From: Trichocoleus desertorum NBK24 | Lineage (GTDB): Bacteria; Cyanobacteriota; Cyanobacteriia; FACHB-46 | NCBI RefSeq assembly: GCF_030409055.1 | Contig: NZ_CP116619.1 | Span: 3,077,628 to 3,141,627 of the forward strand | Length of the DNA: 64,000 nt | Direction of reading: 5' to 3' | Shown here: positions 45,096-55,517 of the stretch, one piece after another | Position numbering within the stretch: position 1 is the first letter of the stretch | Layout: the number at the start of each line of letters is the position of its first letter | Notes under the pieces: model-generated | Told to the model about the DNA's origin: nothing | Database searches by the model: none | What the model saw: only the letters and a program-made list of their open reading frames with translations | Position numbers and translations under genes: made by a program

Positions 45096-45270
45096 ATTGC
45101 TAGGGCCGCTGTTTTATGGTCAGGGCCTATGACGAGTCTCTCCAAATTTGAGATTTCATCAAAGCAGACAACCTTGTAGCTCTAAGACATCACTCATAGT
45201 CAAACTCTACAAAATTTGGATGTAGGGCCAGCCGGAATAATCATTGGACGTCGGCAGAGGAGGTAAGACA

Positions 45271-45732
45271 ATGGCTCACCCTTTGATCCCACAAATTATC
45301 GAGATTGCAACACCCGTTGGCGAAACTTTGGGATTAGACGTGGTTGCGGCTGTATTTCACACAAACCAAAGCCCTCCTGTTTTGCGCGTAGACATCCGCA
45401 ATCTCCAAGAAGACACCGGGCTGGAAGACTGCGAACGGATGAGTCGAGCCTTAGAAGCGGCTCTAGATGAAGCGAATGTGATTCCTGATGCCTATGTTTT
45501 GGAAGTGTCTAGCCCTGGGATTTCTCGGTCACTCACCAGCGATCGCGAATTCATTTCATTTAAAGGGTTTGCGGTGATTGTTAGCACTTCAGAACCTTAC
45601 GAAGGGAAAAAAGAGTGGCAAGGACTACTGGTGCGGCGCGATGACACGGCTGTCTACATCAACCAAAAAGGGCGAGCGATCGCCATTCCTCAAGCTTTGA
45701 TTACGAGAGTGCAACTCGATGAGCGTCGCTAG
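45271..45732 (+). CDS. rimP: ribosome maturation factor RimP
   Basis: Assembly factor for the 30S subunit, 153 residues from the ATG at 45271, which has an excellent Shine-Dalgarno (AGAGGAGGTAAG). The family blocks are present: [37 protein letters not shown] and [20 protein letters not shown], then the SH3-like C-terminal domain. It heads the rimP-nusA-ylxR-infB group, the order usual in bacteria. Confidence 0.95.
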   Translation: MAHPLIPQIIEIATPVGETLGLDVVAAVFHTNQSPPVLRVDIRNLQEDTGLEDCERMSRALEAALDEANVIPDAYVLEVSSPGISRSLTSDREFISFKGFAVIVSTSEPYEGKKEWQGLLVRRDDTAVYINQKGRAIAIPQALITRVQLDERR

Positions 45733-45841
45733 TACTCACTACTCATGATGGCCTTAGACGCAAGCCAAACTAGCAAAATAGCGCTAATCAACTCATAGCC
45801 TACGACTGCATTTAATTCACAACTCTGGAGGTGTTACTAAT

Positions 45842-47176
45842 ATGTCAATGGTTCCTCTGCCTGGACTCAAAGTCATGATCGACAGTATTAGCCAGGAGCG
45901 CAACTTGCCCAAGCATGCTGTACAGGCTGCCTTGCGCGAAGCTCTCTTAAAAGGCTATGAGCGCTATCGACGGACTCAGCGCCTCGACCACGTCAATTTT
46001 GATGAGGAATACTTCGACAACTTTGAAGTAGAACTTGACACCGAAGAAGAAGGCTTCCGAGTGCTTTCTACCAAAGCGATTGTGGAGGAAGTTAGCAATT
46101 CAGACCACCAGATTGCCCTAGAAGAAGTCCAAGAAGTGGCCGCAGAAGCCCAACTGGGCGACACCGTGATTTTGGATGTCACCCCGGACCAAGGAGAATT
46201 TGGTCGGATGGCTGCCATTCAAACCAAGCAAGTATTGGCCCAAAAACTGCGAGACCAACAGCGCAAGCTGGTACAAGAAGAGTTCCAAGATTTAGAGAGC
46301 ACCGTACTGCAAGCCAGGGTACTACGCTTCGAGCGCCAATCTGTCATCATGTCAGTCAGCAGCAGCTTTGGCCAACCAGAGGTAGAAGCCGAACTGCCCA
46401 AACGAGAGCAACTACCAAACGACAACTACCGAGCCAACGCCACATTCAAGGTTTATCTGAAGCGAGTTTCTGAAGGTTCCCATCGGGGGCCACAATTGCT
46501 GGTTTCCAGAGCCGATGCGGGTTTGGTAGTGTATCTGTTTGCCAATGAAGTCCCAGAAATCGAAGATGAAGTGGTACGCATTGTGGCAGTGGCTAGAGAA
46601 GCTAATCCACCTTCTCGCTATGTCGGTCCTCGTACCAAAATTGCGGTAGACACCTTGGAGCGCGATGTTGATCCGGTAGGAGCTTGCATTGGAGCTAGAG
46701 GTTCCCGCATTCAGGTGGTCGTGAACGAGCTACGTGGTGAAAAGATTGATGTCATCCGTTGGTCACCTGATCCCGCCACTTACATTGCCAATGCTTTGAG
46801 TCCTGCACGAGTGGATGAGGTGCGCCTTGTTGATCCCGAAGAACGCCAAGCCCACATTCTCGTAGCAGAAGATCAACTCAGTCTCGCGATTGGTAAGGAA
46901 GGTCAAAACGTGCGTTTGGCCGCTCGTCTGACAGGCTGGAAAATTGACATTAAAGACATTGCTAAGTATGACTACGAAGCCGAAAATCGCAAGATTGAAG
47001 CTCTAGAAGAAGCTCGGCGACAGTATAAGGCGACCGAGTATGAGGAAGACTATGAAGATGAAGAGTATCTAGACGAGGACTACGAGGAAGATCCCGTAGA
47101 AGCCACTGCTGACGAGGAAGAGAATTTGGAGGCTCCTGCCGCAGATGCAATTGATTCTGATTCTGTCAGCGAGTAA
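45842..47176 (+). CDS. nusA: transcription termination/antitermination factor NusA
   Basis: RNA-polymerase associated factor for pausing, termination and antitermination. The 444 residues contain the N-terminal polymerase-binding domain (MIDSISQERNLPKHAVQAAL), an S1 domain, and two KH domains with VDPVGACIGARGSRIQVVV and AIGKEGQNVRLAARLTGW. The tail after about residue 395 is strongly acidic (EEDYEDEEYLDEDYEED). The acidic repeat domains of the longer E. coli protein are absent, as usual for cyanobacteria. GGAGGTG precedes the start by about eight bases. Confidence 0.96.
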   Translation: MSMVPLPGLKVMIDSISQERNLPKHAVQAALREALLKGYERYRRTQRLDHVNFDEEYFDNFEVELDTEEEGFRVLSTKAIVEEVSNSDHQIALEEVQEVAAEAQLGDTVILDVTPDQGEFGRMAAIQTKQVLAQKLRDQQRKLVQEEFQDLESTVLQARVLRFERQSVIMSVSSSFGQPEVEAELPKREQLPNDNYRANATFKVYLKRVSEGSHRGPQLLVSRADAGLVVYLFANEVPEIEDEVVRIVAVAREANPPSRYVGPRTKIAVDTLERDVDPVGACIGARGSRIQVVVNELRGEKIDVIRWSPDPATYIANALSPARVDEVRLVDPEERQAHILVAEDQLSLAIGKEGQNVRLAARLTGWKIDIKDIAKYDYEAENRKIEALEEARRQYKATEYEEDYEDEEYLDEDYEEDPVEATADEEENLEAPAADAIDSDSVSE

Positions 47177-47233
47177 GTGTCTTGCGAGCCAGAAATGATT
47201 TCCCTGCTGAAGCAATAACTGATCAGTAACCCG

Positions 47234-47488
47234 ATGAAGCCTAACTATCGTCGATGTGCTAGTTGTCGTAAAGTTGCTCCTAAAGAAGATTTCTGGCGCA
47301 TTGTGCGGGTGCATCCATCACAAACAGTACAATTGGATCAGGGCATGGGGCGTTCTGCTTACCTATGTCCTGAGGTTCAGTGCTTGCAAGCGGCTCAGAA
47401 AAAAAATCGACTGGGGCGATCGCTGAAAGCCTCTATACCAGCTGAGTTATACCAAACCTTAGAGCAGCGTTTGGCAAAAGCTGAATAA
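47234..47488 (+). CDS. ylxR: YlxR family RNA-binding protein
   Basis: An 84-residue basic protein with the YlxR signature NYRRCASCRKVAPKEDFWRI and GRSAYLCPEVQCLQAAQKKN. In Bacillus the homologue (RnpM) binds and modulates RNase P; the cyanobacterial role is untested. It lies between nusA and infB, its normal place. Confidence 0.93.
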   Translation: MKPNYRRCASCRKVAPKEDFWRIVRVHPSQTVQLDQGMGRSAYLCPEVQCLQAAQKKNRLGRSLKASIPAELYQTLEQRLAKAE

Positions 47489-48025
47489 GTCAATGGACTA
47501 AAACTAAATCGCGCTCTAGAATGGGGAAGTGGCAAATCCCCACTCTCCGACTAGGATTTACATGTAACGTTGAGCTTGTAGGAGCGTAATGACGGTATAT
47601 TCTGGAATTGATAATCAAAAGGCAAGGGTAAAAAATCCTTGTCAGCAGCTAGGTGATCACCAAACGCAGGTTGTAATCTACCTGCTGAGTTTGGTTGGGG
47701 AAAGTTAACACCAGGCGAGGATTATTCAAAACCAGTACTCACAGGTTGACGAGGTTGCCCAGAAAAGCGGCACTAAAGTGCCAACCTCAACGGCCTGCAA
47801 ACCTACAAGATTCATGCAAGATTTTAAACTAGCAAGCTGTTTACAGGCTATAAATAGCCGTTTGTCTTCGGAAAAACACTCCCGCAGCAGAGTGCAGCTT
47901 TTCTCGTTTAAAGTTAAAAAGGGAAACGACGTTTAATATTTCAATATACGTCAGCAGATCAACCACTTGTAGTTAGTTTGCAAAACAGTAGGCCACTATG
48001 TAACACATTCAAGAGGGAAGAGTGG
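47489..48025. other. long infB leader region
   Basis: More than 500 bases separate ylxR from infB. No gene is visible. A notable fold is GAGGTTG (47751-47757) against CAACCTC (47782-47788) enclosing the hairpin GGCACT/AGTGCC (47769-47782, two-base loop). A further short inverted repeat TGGGGA/TCCCCA occurs at 47522-47542. infB may have its own promoter or leader control here. Confidence 0.45.
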
Positions 48026-51000
48026 ATGAATAACGGCAAAGTTAGAATTTACGAGCTATCAAAGGAACTAAATTTGGATAACAGGGATATACTAGCCGTT
48101 TGCGAACAGCTAAATATTTCAGTTAAGAGCCATAGCAGCACGATCACAGAAGATGAGGCTGAGCGCATCCGTGCTGCCGCTGAAAAATATACAGCCAGCC
48201 ACTCCTCTCCTCCAAAGCCAGCTTCAGCCAGCCACAGTGCGGGTGCCCAAGCTAGAGAGGCTGCCCAAGCGGCGGGTCGGAAGCCGCAGATTTTAGAAAT
48301 TCGCAGACCCAAAGCGATTAGTCCCAATCAACAGCTCGCTGACAATGGGAATGAAGCAATTCCTCAAGCGACAAAACCTACTCCTCAACCTCCTACCAAT
48401 CAACCCTTGCAAACTCCTGTTAAGCCAGCGGCACCCAGTCGCCCGACTCGTTCCGCACCTGAAAGTGCTGCTCCTGTTTCTATTCCTGCTTCCGAGCCTG
48501 TTGTTGAACTGACCCCATCGGCTCCATCTGTGGGTGAGACTGATAAACCTCAAGTTAAACGTTCCCCTAGTCCCACGGAAGAAACGGCTCCTAGAGCAAG
48601 GGCGAGTCATCAACCTAGCATTCAGCCACAATTGGTGGCACCACCCTCTAGACCAGCAGCTCCGACGACAAATCGGGGTCCAAGCAATCCTGCCAATCGG
48701 ATTGTCTTAAAACGCGATCGCCCTGAGCGTCCTGAGGGTGAGACTCCGTCGTCGGGTCGCCCTACCGAATCTAGAGTTGGGCAAAGTCCGGAAAGACGTG
48801 CCGATGCTCCAGAACGGCGGGAGCGTCCGGCTGTAGGAGGCGGAGATAATGATGAGCGCCGTCCTCAGCCTGTGACTGAGCTGAGGCGTCCCGCTAGCCC
48901 TGCTAGACCTGTTCGTCCGACTCAGCCCCGTGAAGGTCAGCCAGGTGGATCTGGCGATCGCTCTGGAGCCGGTCTACAAGTAGAACGCTCACAAGCACCT
49001 GCTGGCGGAGGCCCCATTGATGAGCTTCGCCGTCCCACCTTACCTCGCAACTTGAAGAAAGGTAAGAGTTGGGAAGAGGAAGAAGAGGAAAACGCAGAAA
49101 ATGCGAAGGCTAAGGCTGGCCCTAAAGCTAAGCGTCGGTCACAGCCTGTGCTGGATGACGAGGACATTGAAATTGAAGACCTCGACATTGATGGTGAAGA
49201 GGAACTGGATGAGGACGAGGATGCTCCTGTTCAAGTGAGCCTCTCTCTGGCACGTCCCGCTAAGCCTAAGTCTCGTCCAGGCCAAGCTAGACCCATTGCT
49301 GCTGCTCCAACCGCACCGAAGAGCAGAAAGTCAAGCCATCGCGATCGCCGCGATCGCCGCGAGCAAGAAGCCAAAGTCGAGCGTCCCACCAAAATTACTC
49401 TGACAACCGGACTAACGGTACAAGAGTTAGCCTCACTTTTGGCAGTACCAGAAACAGAAATCATCAGAGCCCTGTTCTTCAAAGGCATTGCTGCCAACAT
49501 CAACCAAACCCTTGATGTTCCGACTGCGAGCATGATCGCTCAAGAAATGGAAATCGAAGTCGAGATGGCAGAGAAGGAGGCAGAAGCTCGGAAAGTTACC
49601 GAGATGCTGGATGCATCAGATTTGGAACTGTTGCAGCGGCGTCCTCCAGTAGTCACGATCATGGGTCACGTAGACCACGGGAAAACTACCTTGCTCGACT
49701 CCATCCGCAAAACCAAAGTGGCTCAGGGAGAAGCGGGCGGCATTACCCAACACATTGGTGCCTACCATGTTGATGTTACCCATGAAGGTAAGATGCAACA
49801 GGTAGTGTTCCTGGATACACCGGGTCACGAAGCCTTTACGGCGATGCGGGCTCGTGGTGCTAGAGTCACTGACATTGCCATTCTGGTCGTTGCTGCGGAT
49901 GACGGCGTTCGTCCCCAAACCATTGAAGCTATCAGCCACGCTAAAGCGGCAGAAGTCCCAATTATTGTCGCCATCAACAAGATTGACAAAGAGGGCGCTC
50001 AGCTCGATCGCGTCAAGAATGAGTTGATGAACTACGACCTGGTACCTGAAGAATATGGTGGTGACACCATCATGGTTCCGGTCAGCGCCATTAAAGGGGA
50101 AAACCTAGATACCTTGCTAGAAATGATTCTGCTGGTGTCAGAGGTAGAAGATCTCTATGCGAACCCAGATCGCTCGGCTAAAGGAACAGTCATCGAAGCC
50201 CACCTCGATAAAGCTCGCGGTCCGGTTGCTTCCATGCTGATTCAGAATGGTACCCTCCGGGTGGGAGACACCATTGTTGCAGGTTCAGCCCTAGGTAAAG
50301 TCCGGGCAATGGTAGACGATCGTGGGCAGCGAGTCGAGGCAGCGGGGCCATCTTTTGCGGTAGAAATCCTAGGTCTAGGAGACGTTCCTGCTGCGGGTGA
50401 TGACTTTGAAGTCTTCCAAGATGAGAAAGAAGCAAGAGCGGTGGCTTCGGCCAAGACCGATCAGCAACGTCAATCTCGTCTACAGCAGCAAGCCCTCGGT
50501 GCTCGTCGGATTACGCTCAACTCCTTGTCCGCTAAAGCTCAAGAAGGCGAGCTGAAGGAACTCAACCTGATTCTGAAGGCGGATGTGCAAGGGTCAGTAG
50601 AAGCAATTCTTGGCTCGCTGCAACAACTGCCTCAAAATGAAGTACAGGTTCGGGTGCTGTTATCGGCACCAGGAGAGGTTACAGAGACTGACGTTGACTT
50701 AGCCTCAGCTAGTGCTGCCGTGATTATTGGGTTCAATACCACTCTGGCGAGCGGTGCGAGACAAGCTGCTGACGCAGCAGGTGTTGATATTCGTGAGTAC
50801 AACATCATCTACAAGCTCTTGGATGATATCCAAGGGGCGATGGAAGGTCTCCTAGAACCAGAAATGGTGGAAGAACCACTGGGTCAGGTGGAAGTTCGGG
50901 CTGTCTTCCCCGTTGGCAGAGGTGCAGTTGCAGGTTGCTATGTCCTCTCCGGCAAGGCAATTCGTAACTGTAATGCGCGAGTTCACCGAGGCAACAGCGT

Positions 51001-51172
51001 CATTCATGAGGGTATCCTAGACTCGCTCAAGCGGATGAAGGAAGATGCCAAGGAAGTCAATGCTGGCTACGAATGCGGTGTTGGCATGAGTACTTTTCAT
51101 AACTGGGTCGAAGGGGACATCATTGAAACCTTCCGGATGGCGACGAAGCGCCGGACCTTGTCGGCTAACTAA
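48026..51172 (+). CDS. infB: translation initiation factor IF-2
   Basis: GTPase that brings fMet-tRNA to the ribosome. From ATG at 48026 ([20 protein letters not shown]) the protein has 1048 residues; an earlier in-frame TTG-type start would add 16 unlikely residues. Residues 1-60 are the IF2N domain; about 70-430 is a very long Pro/Ala/Arg-rich disordered region, typical of cyanobacterial IF-2, with an acidic block near 370-410. A second IF2N domain follows ([20 protein letters not shown]). The GTPase shows GHVDHGKT at 547-554, [15 protein letters not shown] and NKID. Terminal domains II-IV are complete. A strong terminator follows. Confidence 0.97.
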   Translation: MNNGKVRIYELSKELNLDNRDILAVCEQLNISVKSHSSTITEDEAERIRAAAEKYTASHSSPPKPASASHSAGAQAREAAQAAGRKPQILEIRRPKAISPNQQLADNGNEAIPQATKPTPQPPTNQPLQTPVKPAAPSRPTRSAPESAAPVSIPASEPVVELTPSAPSVGETDKPQVKRSPSPTEETAPRARASHQPSIQPQLVAPPSRPAAPTTNRGPSNPANRIVLKRDRPERPEGETPSSGRPTESRVGQSPERRADAPERRERPAVGGGDNDERRPQPVTELRRPASPARPVRPTQPREGQPGGSGDRSGAGLQVERSQAPAGGGPIDELRRPTLPRNLKKGKSWEEEEEENAENAKAKAGPKAKRRSQPVLDDEDIEIEDLDIDGEEELDEDEDAPVQVSLSLARPAKPKSRPGQARPIAAAPTAPKSRKSSHRDRRDRREQEAKVERPTKITLTTGLTVQELASLLAVPETEIIRALFFKGIAANINQTLDVPTASMIAQEMEIEVEMAEKEAEARKVTEMLDASDLELLQRRPPVVTIMGHVDHGKTTLLDSIRKTKVAQGEAGGITQHIGAYHVDVTHEGKMQQVVFLDTPGHEAFTAMRARGARVTDIAILVVAADDGVRPQTIEAISHAKAAEVPIIVAINKIDKEGAQLDRVKNELMNYDLVPEEYGGDTIMVPVSAIKGENLDTLLEMILLVSEVEDLYANPDRSAKGTVIEAHLDKARGPVASMLIQNGTLRVGDTIVAGSALGKVRAMVDDRGQRVEAAGPSFAVEILGLGDVPAAGDDFEVFQDEKEARAVASAKTDQQRQSRLQQQALGARRITLNSLSAKAQEGELKELNLILKADVQGSVEAILGSLQQLPQNEVQVRVLLSAPGEVTETDVDLASASAAVIIGFNTTLASGARQAADAAGVDIREYNIIYKLLDDIQGAMEGLLEPEMVEEPLGQVEVRAVFPVGRGAVAGCYVLSGKAIRNCNARVHRGNSVIHEGILDSLKRMKEDAKEVNAGYECGVGMSTFHNWVEGDIIETFRMATKRRTLSAN

Positions 51173-51247
51173 AACTTGAACTAGTAGAGTTGTAGATTCT
51201 GTTAAGGAAATTACGACTCTATCTAACTGAATCGCAAGTTTAACTGA

Positions 51248-51285
51248 ATGAGAGGAAAGCGTTTATACCTTTCCTCTCATTTTTT
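51248..51285 (+). terminator. intrinsic terminator after infB
   Basis: Perfect 12-base stem ATGAGAGGAAAG (51248-51259) and CTTTCCTCTCAT (51269-51280) with a 9-base loop, then five more T. It ends the rimP-nusA-ylxR-infB transcript. Confidence 0.93.
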
Positions 51286-51355
51286 ATAGTTTATCGAGAT
51301 TGGGGAATCTCTCCCTTATACTGAGGCTGGATTATCACTATTTCAGCTAACTGCT

Positions 51356-52069
51356 ATGCGCTCTTTTTGGTCAGAGCCTTATTTGTGGGTTCATGCTGCT
51401 GGAGCGGCAGTCTTGCCTATCTTGCTGGAACTTTGCCTACTGGGATTTGCCGTCGGAGATCCCATCCTGCCTGCTGGGGTGGAAGTTGGCTTGGTTGCGG
51501 TAATTGGCATTGCTCCTCTGCTGTGGATGCAACTGTTCCGTCCGTTCAACATTTTCAGTCTTATGGTGTTTGCGCTGAAACTAGAAAAATTAACTGTGGA
51601 TCAGCGCCGCATTCTCAGCTTGTTTAAGATGCAGGAAGGTCGAGTACTGGCTGCGGTTACACCCGTATTCTTGGTAGGGGTCTTGTGGCAACTCTATCGA
51701 GTCGCGCCTGTAGCGGCTAGCGTCGCTCCATTCCCAGCGACCTGGCGAGTCGCGGGTTTACTGCTAGCCGCGATCGCCTTTTTGGGTTGTAACTTGTTCT
51801 TGCAAGTACCAGTCAGTGTGGCTCGGGTTTTATTGCTGAGTGATGCTGAATTTGCGGCAACTGAGCCTTATCCAACTGAAAAAATTCAACGAGACTTTAC
51901 CGCTCCTGGCATCCAGGTGAACCAGATTTTGCCCCCTGTTGTTCCAGAAACTCAGTCTCAAGGGCAGGCGATCGCGGCAGGCAGATTAACCACTGCTATG
52001 CCTTTGACAGAGGCTTCCCCAGAGCCTACTACTTCCGACGCTAATACTACAGAAGTAAATGATATTTAA
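51356..52069 (+). CDS. low-complexity-tail membrane protein
   Basis: A 237-residue protein with four or five hydrophobic segments (first WVHAAGAAVLPILLELCLLG) and a C-terminal tail of about 60 residues rich in Pro, Thr, Glu and Ala (EASPEPTTSDANTTEVNDI). This matches a cyanobacterial family annotated as 'low-complexity tail membrane protein'. The loop LFRPFNIFSLMVFALKLEKL is well conserved in my recollection of that family. Function unknown. Confidence 0.75.
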   Translation: MRSFWSEPYLWVHAAGAAVLPILLELCLLGFAVGDPILPAGVEVGLVAVIGIAPLLWMQLFRPFNIFSLMVFALKLEKLTVDQRRILSLFKMQEGRVLAAVTPVFLVGVLWQLYRVAPVAASVAPFPATWRVAGLLLAAIAFLGCNLFLQVPVSVARVLLLSDAEFAATEPYPTEKIQRDFTAPGIQVNQILPPVVPETQSQGQAIAAGRLTTAMPLTEASPEPTTSDANTTEVNDI

Positions 52070-52205
52070 CACCCTCAATCCCTGAGTAATAGTGTTGTTT
52101 GTAGCACACCGCTACGAGATGACTTCGCTATCCTAGAAAAAGGGCAACTCTCAAATTTTTCTGCGTCCGAGTCCTGCTGTGTTTATTGCTTTTTTTGAGG
52201 TACTT

Positions 52206-52439
52206 ATGGCTAATTCTGCATTTTCCTTTGGTGACCCACCCCGTTCAACTTCAGCCGCTTCTAGTAGTCTTTCTCCAGATCTAGAAATTTGGACCCATCT
52301 CAAGCAGGCGATCGCGACTAGCTCTGGCTTTCAGCGTTGGCAGCTAGAAGGCAAAACAGATGAAAATCTAGACACTCTGAGCCTAGATCATCGAGTTCAG
52401 CGTTACCTGCGTGAAACCCTGGAAACATTAGCTTACTGA
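52206..52439 (+). CDS. small conserved hypothetical protein, 77 aa
   Basis: A small soluble protein from ATG at 52206 with a Ser-rich start (MANSAFSFGDPPRS), then a helix-turn-helix-like region SGFQRWQLEGK and the C-terminal VQRYLRETLETLAY. I recognise it only as a cyanobacterial type of small hypothetical protein. An upstream ATG adding nine residues is possible but less likely. It converges on the DUF1400 gene with four bases between stops. Confidence 0.65.
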   Translation: MANSAFSFGDPPRSTSAASSSLSPDLEIWTHLKQAIATSSGFQRWQLEGKTDENLDTLSLDHRVQRYLRETLETLAY

Positions 52440-52443
52440 ATGC

Positions 52444-52992
52444 TTAGAAAAAGCGGCCTCGATTTAGCAAGTTTTCGAGGCGACCACTCAAATCACTCAG
52501 TTGACGGTAGGCTGCCACTAGGCGATCGCCTTCAACTTCGACTTCTTGAGTAGGATAATTTTGCAGTACTTCCATCAGTGTTAACTTGCCGTCTGGGGTA
52601 GCAGAGAGAGTAATCGCTGCTCGGAGGGCTTGGCGGTTTGCCCGATTAGACGGTGTATGGATCGCCTGGCTCATTTGATCGAGCACAGCATTGCCTATCC
52701 AACTGTTTAAAGTTCGGTCTAGCAGTAAGGGATTGACTCTGACTTCCTCAGTTAAAGGCTGACGAATATCTTCTGGATTTTTTCCGGCTAACTTCAAGTA
52801 AGACGCTAAAGCAGGGGAGGGAACACCTGTTTCCGTCAGCCTCGTTAATTCTTGGACAGAAATTTTTTCTCTTAAAATCTTATATTTCAGTACTACTTGC
52901 TCTGCTGCGATCGCGCTAGAGCTACTCAGTAATATGCCAGCGGTGAGAGTCACTGCCAGCGCCTGTCGCAATTTTGAAGTGAGTGAGTTCAT
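52444..52992 (-). CDS. secreted DUF1400-domain protein
   Basis: A 182-residue protein with a signal peptide (ALAVTLTAGILLSSSSAIAA) followed by a DUF1400 domain (VVLKYKILREKISVQELTRL and VNPLLLDRTLNSWIGNAVLD). This domain normally forms the N-terminal part of cyanobacterial alpha/beta hydrolases; here it stands alone without the hydrolase domain. It should be periplasmic. Similar short forms are known in cyanobacteria, so truncation of a longer gene need not be recent. Confidence 0.8.
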   Translation of the reverse strand: MNSLTSKLRQALAVTLTAGILLSSSSAIAAEQVVLKYKILREKISVQELTRLTETGVPSPALASYLKLAGKNPEDIRQPLTEEVRVNPLLLDRTLNSWIGNAVLDQMSQAIHTPSNRANRQALRAAITLSATPDGKLTLMEVLQNYPTQEVEVEGDRLVAAYRQLSDLSGRLENLLNRGRFF

Positions 52993-53501
52993 GAGAAATC
53001 CTGGTTATGTAAATGCGTATATGTAAATGCTTCTACACAAAATGACGAAGTAGAGGCTCAGTTGTTGCAGTTTCTATTACGAAAATTCTAGATTTTGTAA
53101 TACAAGTCTGTTGATTCAATCAACTCAAAAATAGAACTCATGCTGACTTGAAACCCTCACTTTCATTTTTGTAGGATCGTTTCTAAGCTATGAAGCAACC
53201 TAATCAGTAAAAATTCTCCACGAGCTATTAAGATTAATTCGCCACCAAAAGTATTAGAAAAGCAGGGAACCCCAGCGGTGGCTAACTTGTCGTTTAGGGC
53301 AATAGACCGATTTTAATCCTAAGATTTTGGGGAAACCCCTTAACTTATAGGTATCTTTTGATAGGAGTTAGAGGCAACTGGCAAGTTCCAGAACGCATTA
53401 TTGTCTCTTAAAACTTTATTAACTAGTGTGAACTGATTAATAGAGTTAAATTTAATCGTGCTCCTTGCCTCACCCCATATCGATATCTTTTGAGAGCGAC
53501 A
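52993..53501. other. AT-rich intergenic region, about 500 bp
   Basis: Divergent promoter region between the DUF1400 gene and the DUF1565/SLH gene. Nothing convincing is encoded; no clear repeat or RNA is seen. Confidence 0.5.
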
Positions 53502-55202
53502 ATGATGACATATCAGGGTTCTCGGATTCAGCAACCCACTACTCATAAAATGGATACCACCCCCAAAGCGATCGCCTCCTTCCAGATTGGCCTTACTGCT
53601 TTATTCCTTTGGGTGGGAGGTACAGCGATCTTACCTGCCGGAGCCAACGACGCCCAACCTTCCAACCATATTTCTCCAACAGCGCAGCAAGTTGCCCAGA
53701 TTCCTGCCGGAGCTGCAGTTCTCTATGTCAACCCTGCTTTAGGAACGGATGGCAGTGGTGCTGGCAGTAGTGAAGGAGCCCCGTATCGCAGTATCACTTA
53801 CGCCTTACAACAAGCAAAGTCTAACACTGTAGTTCAACTGGCACCGGGCAGCTATACCAAAGATACCGGGGAAGTTTTTCCCCTCGTCGTTAAGCCAGGT
53901 GTCATCTTGCGAGGAGATGAAGCCAATAAAGGGCAAACAGTCTTGGTAATTGGCAGTGGTCCTTACGTCAGTCCTACCTTTGCTTCTCAGAACGTCACGA
54001 TTCGAGCAGACAAAAACAGTGAAGTTCGGGGCCTGACAGTTACCAATCCCAGTTCTCGCGGCACTGCACTTTGGGTGGAGTCTACCAATCCGACAATTAG
54101 AAATAACACCTTCTCTAACAGCTTACGAGATGGGATTTTTGTCACAGGCACTGGGGCTCCTACCATTGCCGATAACGTCTTTACCCAAAACAAAGGGAAT
54201 GGTATTTCTCTAGCTCGTGCCGCTCAAGGTGAGATTCGAGACAACTTGTTTCAAAGCACAGGCTTTGGGATTGCCATTGGCGGCACCTCTGCGCCAACTG
54301 TAGAGAGCAACCAAGTGATTCAGAACACCGATGGCATCATAGTCTCTGACTCTGCTCGTCCGATGCTGCGTAAAAACGTGATTGAGAGCAACACGAGAGA
54401 TGGTGTAGTCGCAATTACCAATGCCCAACCGGATCTAGGAACAGCAGAAAATCCTGGCAATAACACCATTCAGAATAATGGTCGCTACGATCTGTATAAT
54501 GCCACCCGTAGCAACACCATTGTGGCTGTCGGCAATCAAATTAACCCACAGCGCATCTCTGGGCCTGTAGATTTTGTTGCAGCCAACGTGCCAGGGAACG
54601 GACCCACGACCTCGCAGTTTCCTGATGTGCAAGGTCACTGGGCACAAGCTTTTATCGGAGCTTTAGCTTCTCAGAATATTATTAGTGGCTTCCCTGATGG
54701 CACCTATCGTCCTTCGGCTCCCGTGACCCGGGCTCAGTTCGCGGCCATTATCAACAAAGCGTTTAACCCCACCGCCCAGCGTTCTGCGATGAACTTTGTG
54801 GATGTCGGTCAAAGTTTCTGGGGCTATCAAGCGATACAAACTGCTTACCGGGGTGGGTTTCTGGCAGGATATCCAGGTGGTGTATTCTTACCGGATCAGC
54901 AAATTCCGAGAGTGCAAGTTTTGGTTTCCTTAGCCAATGGTCTGGGATACAGTGCCACGAATACCACGGCTCTGACTCGTTACTACGCAGATGCAGCGCA
55001 AATCCCTAACTACGCGATCGCCCCTGTGACAGCCGCAACTCAACGTAATATTGTCATCAACTACCCAACTCTCAATCAACTTAACCCCAATCGGGAAGCA
55101 ACTCGCGCCGAAGTGGCAGCTTTTGTCTATCAAGCATTAGTCAATTCTGGAAGAGTCGAGCCTATTACTTCGCCCTATGTAGTTACTGGTTCTCAACCGT
55201 AA
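53502..55202 (+). CDS. DUF1565 beta-helix protein with SLH domains
   Basis: An exported cell-surface protein of about 566 residues. A signal sequence is likely in QIGLTALFLWVGGTAILPAG. Residues about 75-330 form a right-handed parallel beta-helix of the DUF1565/NosD type, seen as short repeated strands (PTIRNNTFSNSLRDGIFV, PTIADNVFTQNKGNGISL, PTVESNQVIQNTDGIIVS). The rest has three S-layer-homology motifs, starting with FPDVQGHWAQAFIGALAS, FVDVGQSFWGYQAIQTAY and a weaker third, which anchor proteins to the cell wall. It could bind or cleave polysaccharide; catalytic residues cannot be picked. Several starts are possible at the N terminus (ATG 53502 chosen). Confidence 0.88.
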   Translation: MMTYQGSRIQQPTTHKMDTTPKAIASFQIGLTALFLWVGGTAILPAGANDAQPSNHISPTAQQVAQIPAGAAVLYVNPALGTDGSGAGSSEGAPYRSITYALQQAKSNTVVQLAPGSYTKDTGEVFPLVVKPGVILRGDEANKGQTVLVIGSGPYVSPTFASQNVTIRADKNSEVRGLTVTNPSSRGTALWVESTNPTIRNNTFSNSLRDGIFVTGTGAPTIADNVFTQNKGNGISLARAAQGEIRDNLFQSTGFGIAIGGTSAPTVESNQVIQNTDGIIVSDSARPMLRKNVIESNTRDGVVAITNAQPDLGTAENPGNNTIQNNGRYDLYNATRSNTIVAVGNQINPQRISGPVDFVAANVPGNGPTTSQFPDVQGHWAQAFIGALASQNIISGFPDGTYRPSAPVTRAQFAAIINKAFNPTAQRSAMNFVDVGQSFWGYQAIQTAYRGGFLAGYPGGVFLPDQQIPRVQVLVSLANGLGYSATNTTALTRYYADAAQIPNYAIAPVTAATQRNIVINYPTLNQLNPNREATRAEVAAFVYQALVNSGRVEPITSPYVVTGSQP

Positions 55203-55225
55203 ATTATTAAAAAACGAGATTGCAA

Positions 55226-55268
55226 GTATAAAGCGCCAACTCTAATCATCAGAACTGGCGCTTTATAC
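55226..55268 (+). terminator. inverted repeat terminator after the SLH gene
   Basis: Perfect 13-base repeat GTATAAAGCGCCA (55226-55238) and TGGCGCTTTATAC (55256-55268). It ends in a short T-rich tract only, so termination may be partial. It is 23 bases after the stop. Confidence 0.7.
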
Positions 55269-55517
55269 ATTTATTCACGGGGATTTATGTTTAGGGTCTT
55301 TATCTCGGCTGACCCCATTTCAACATCTTCAGTTTGGCAGAGATTTTCAGGAAATCTTGATTTCGTAATGTTTTCTTTGCATTTCCATTCCTTGTGATTT
55401 GTAAACTTTAGTTGATGAAACGCTTATGAAATCTATCTGCCTTAATTCCTGGATCAGGGTATTGTTCAAAAATTTGAAGGATGGAAAATCTTAAATCATT
55501 CCCTCCGGGGTGAGAGC

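Noticed and set aside
55226-55268. Possible IS terminal inverted repeat after the SLH gene
   Set aside because: The arms are close together and follow directly after a stop codon, so a terminator explains them better; no transposase lies between the arms.
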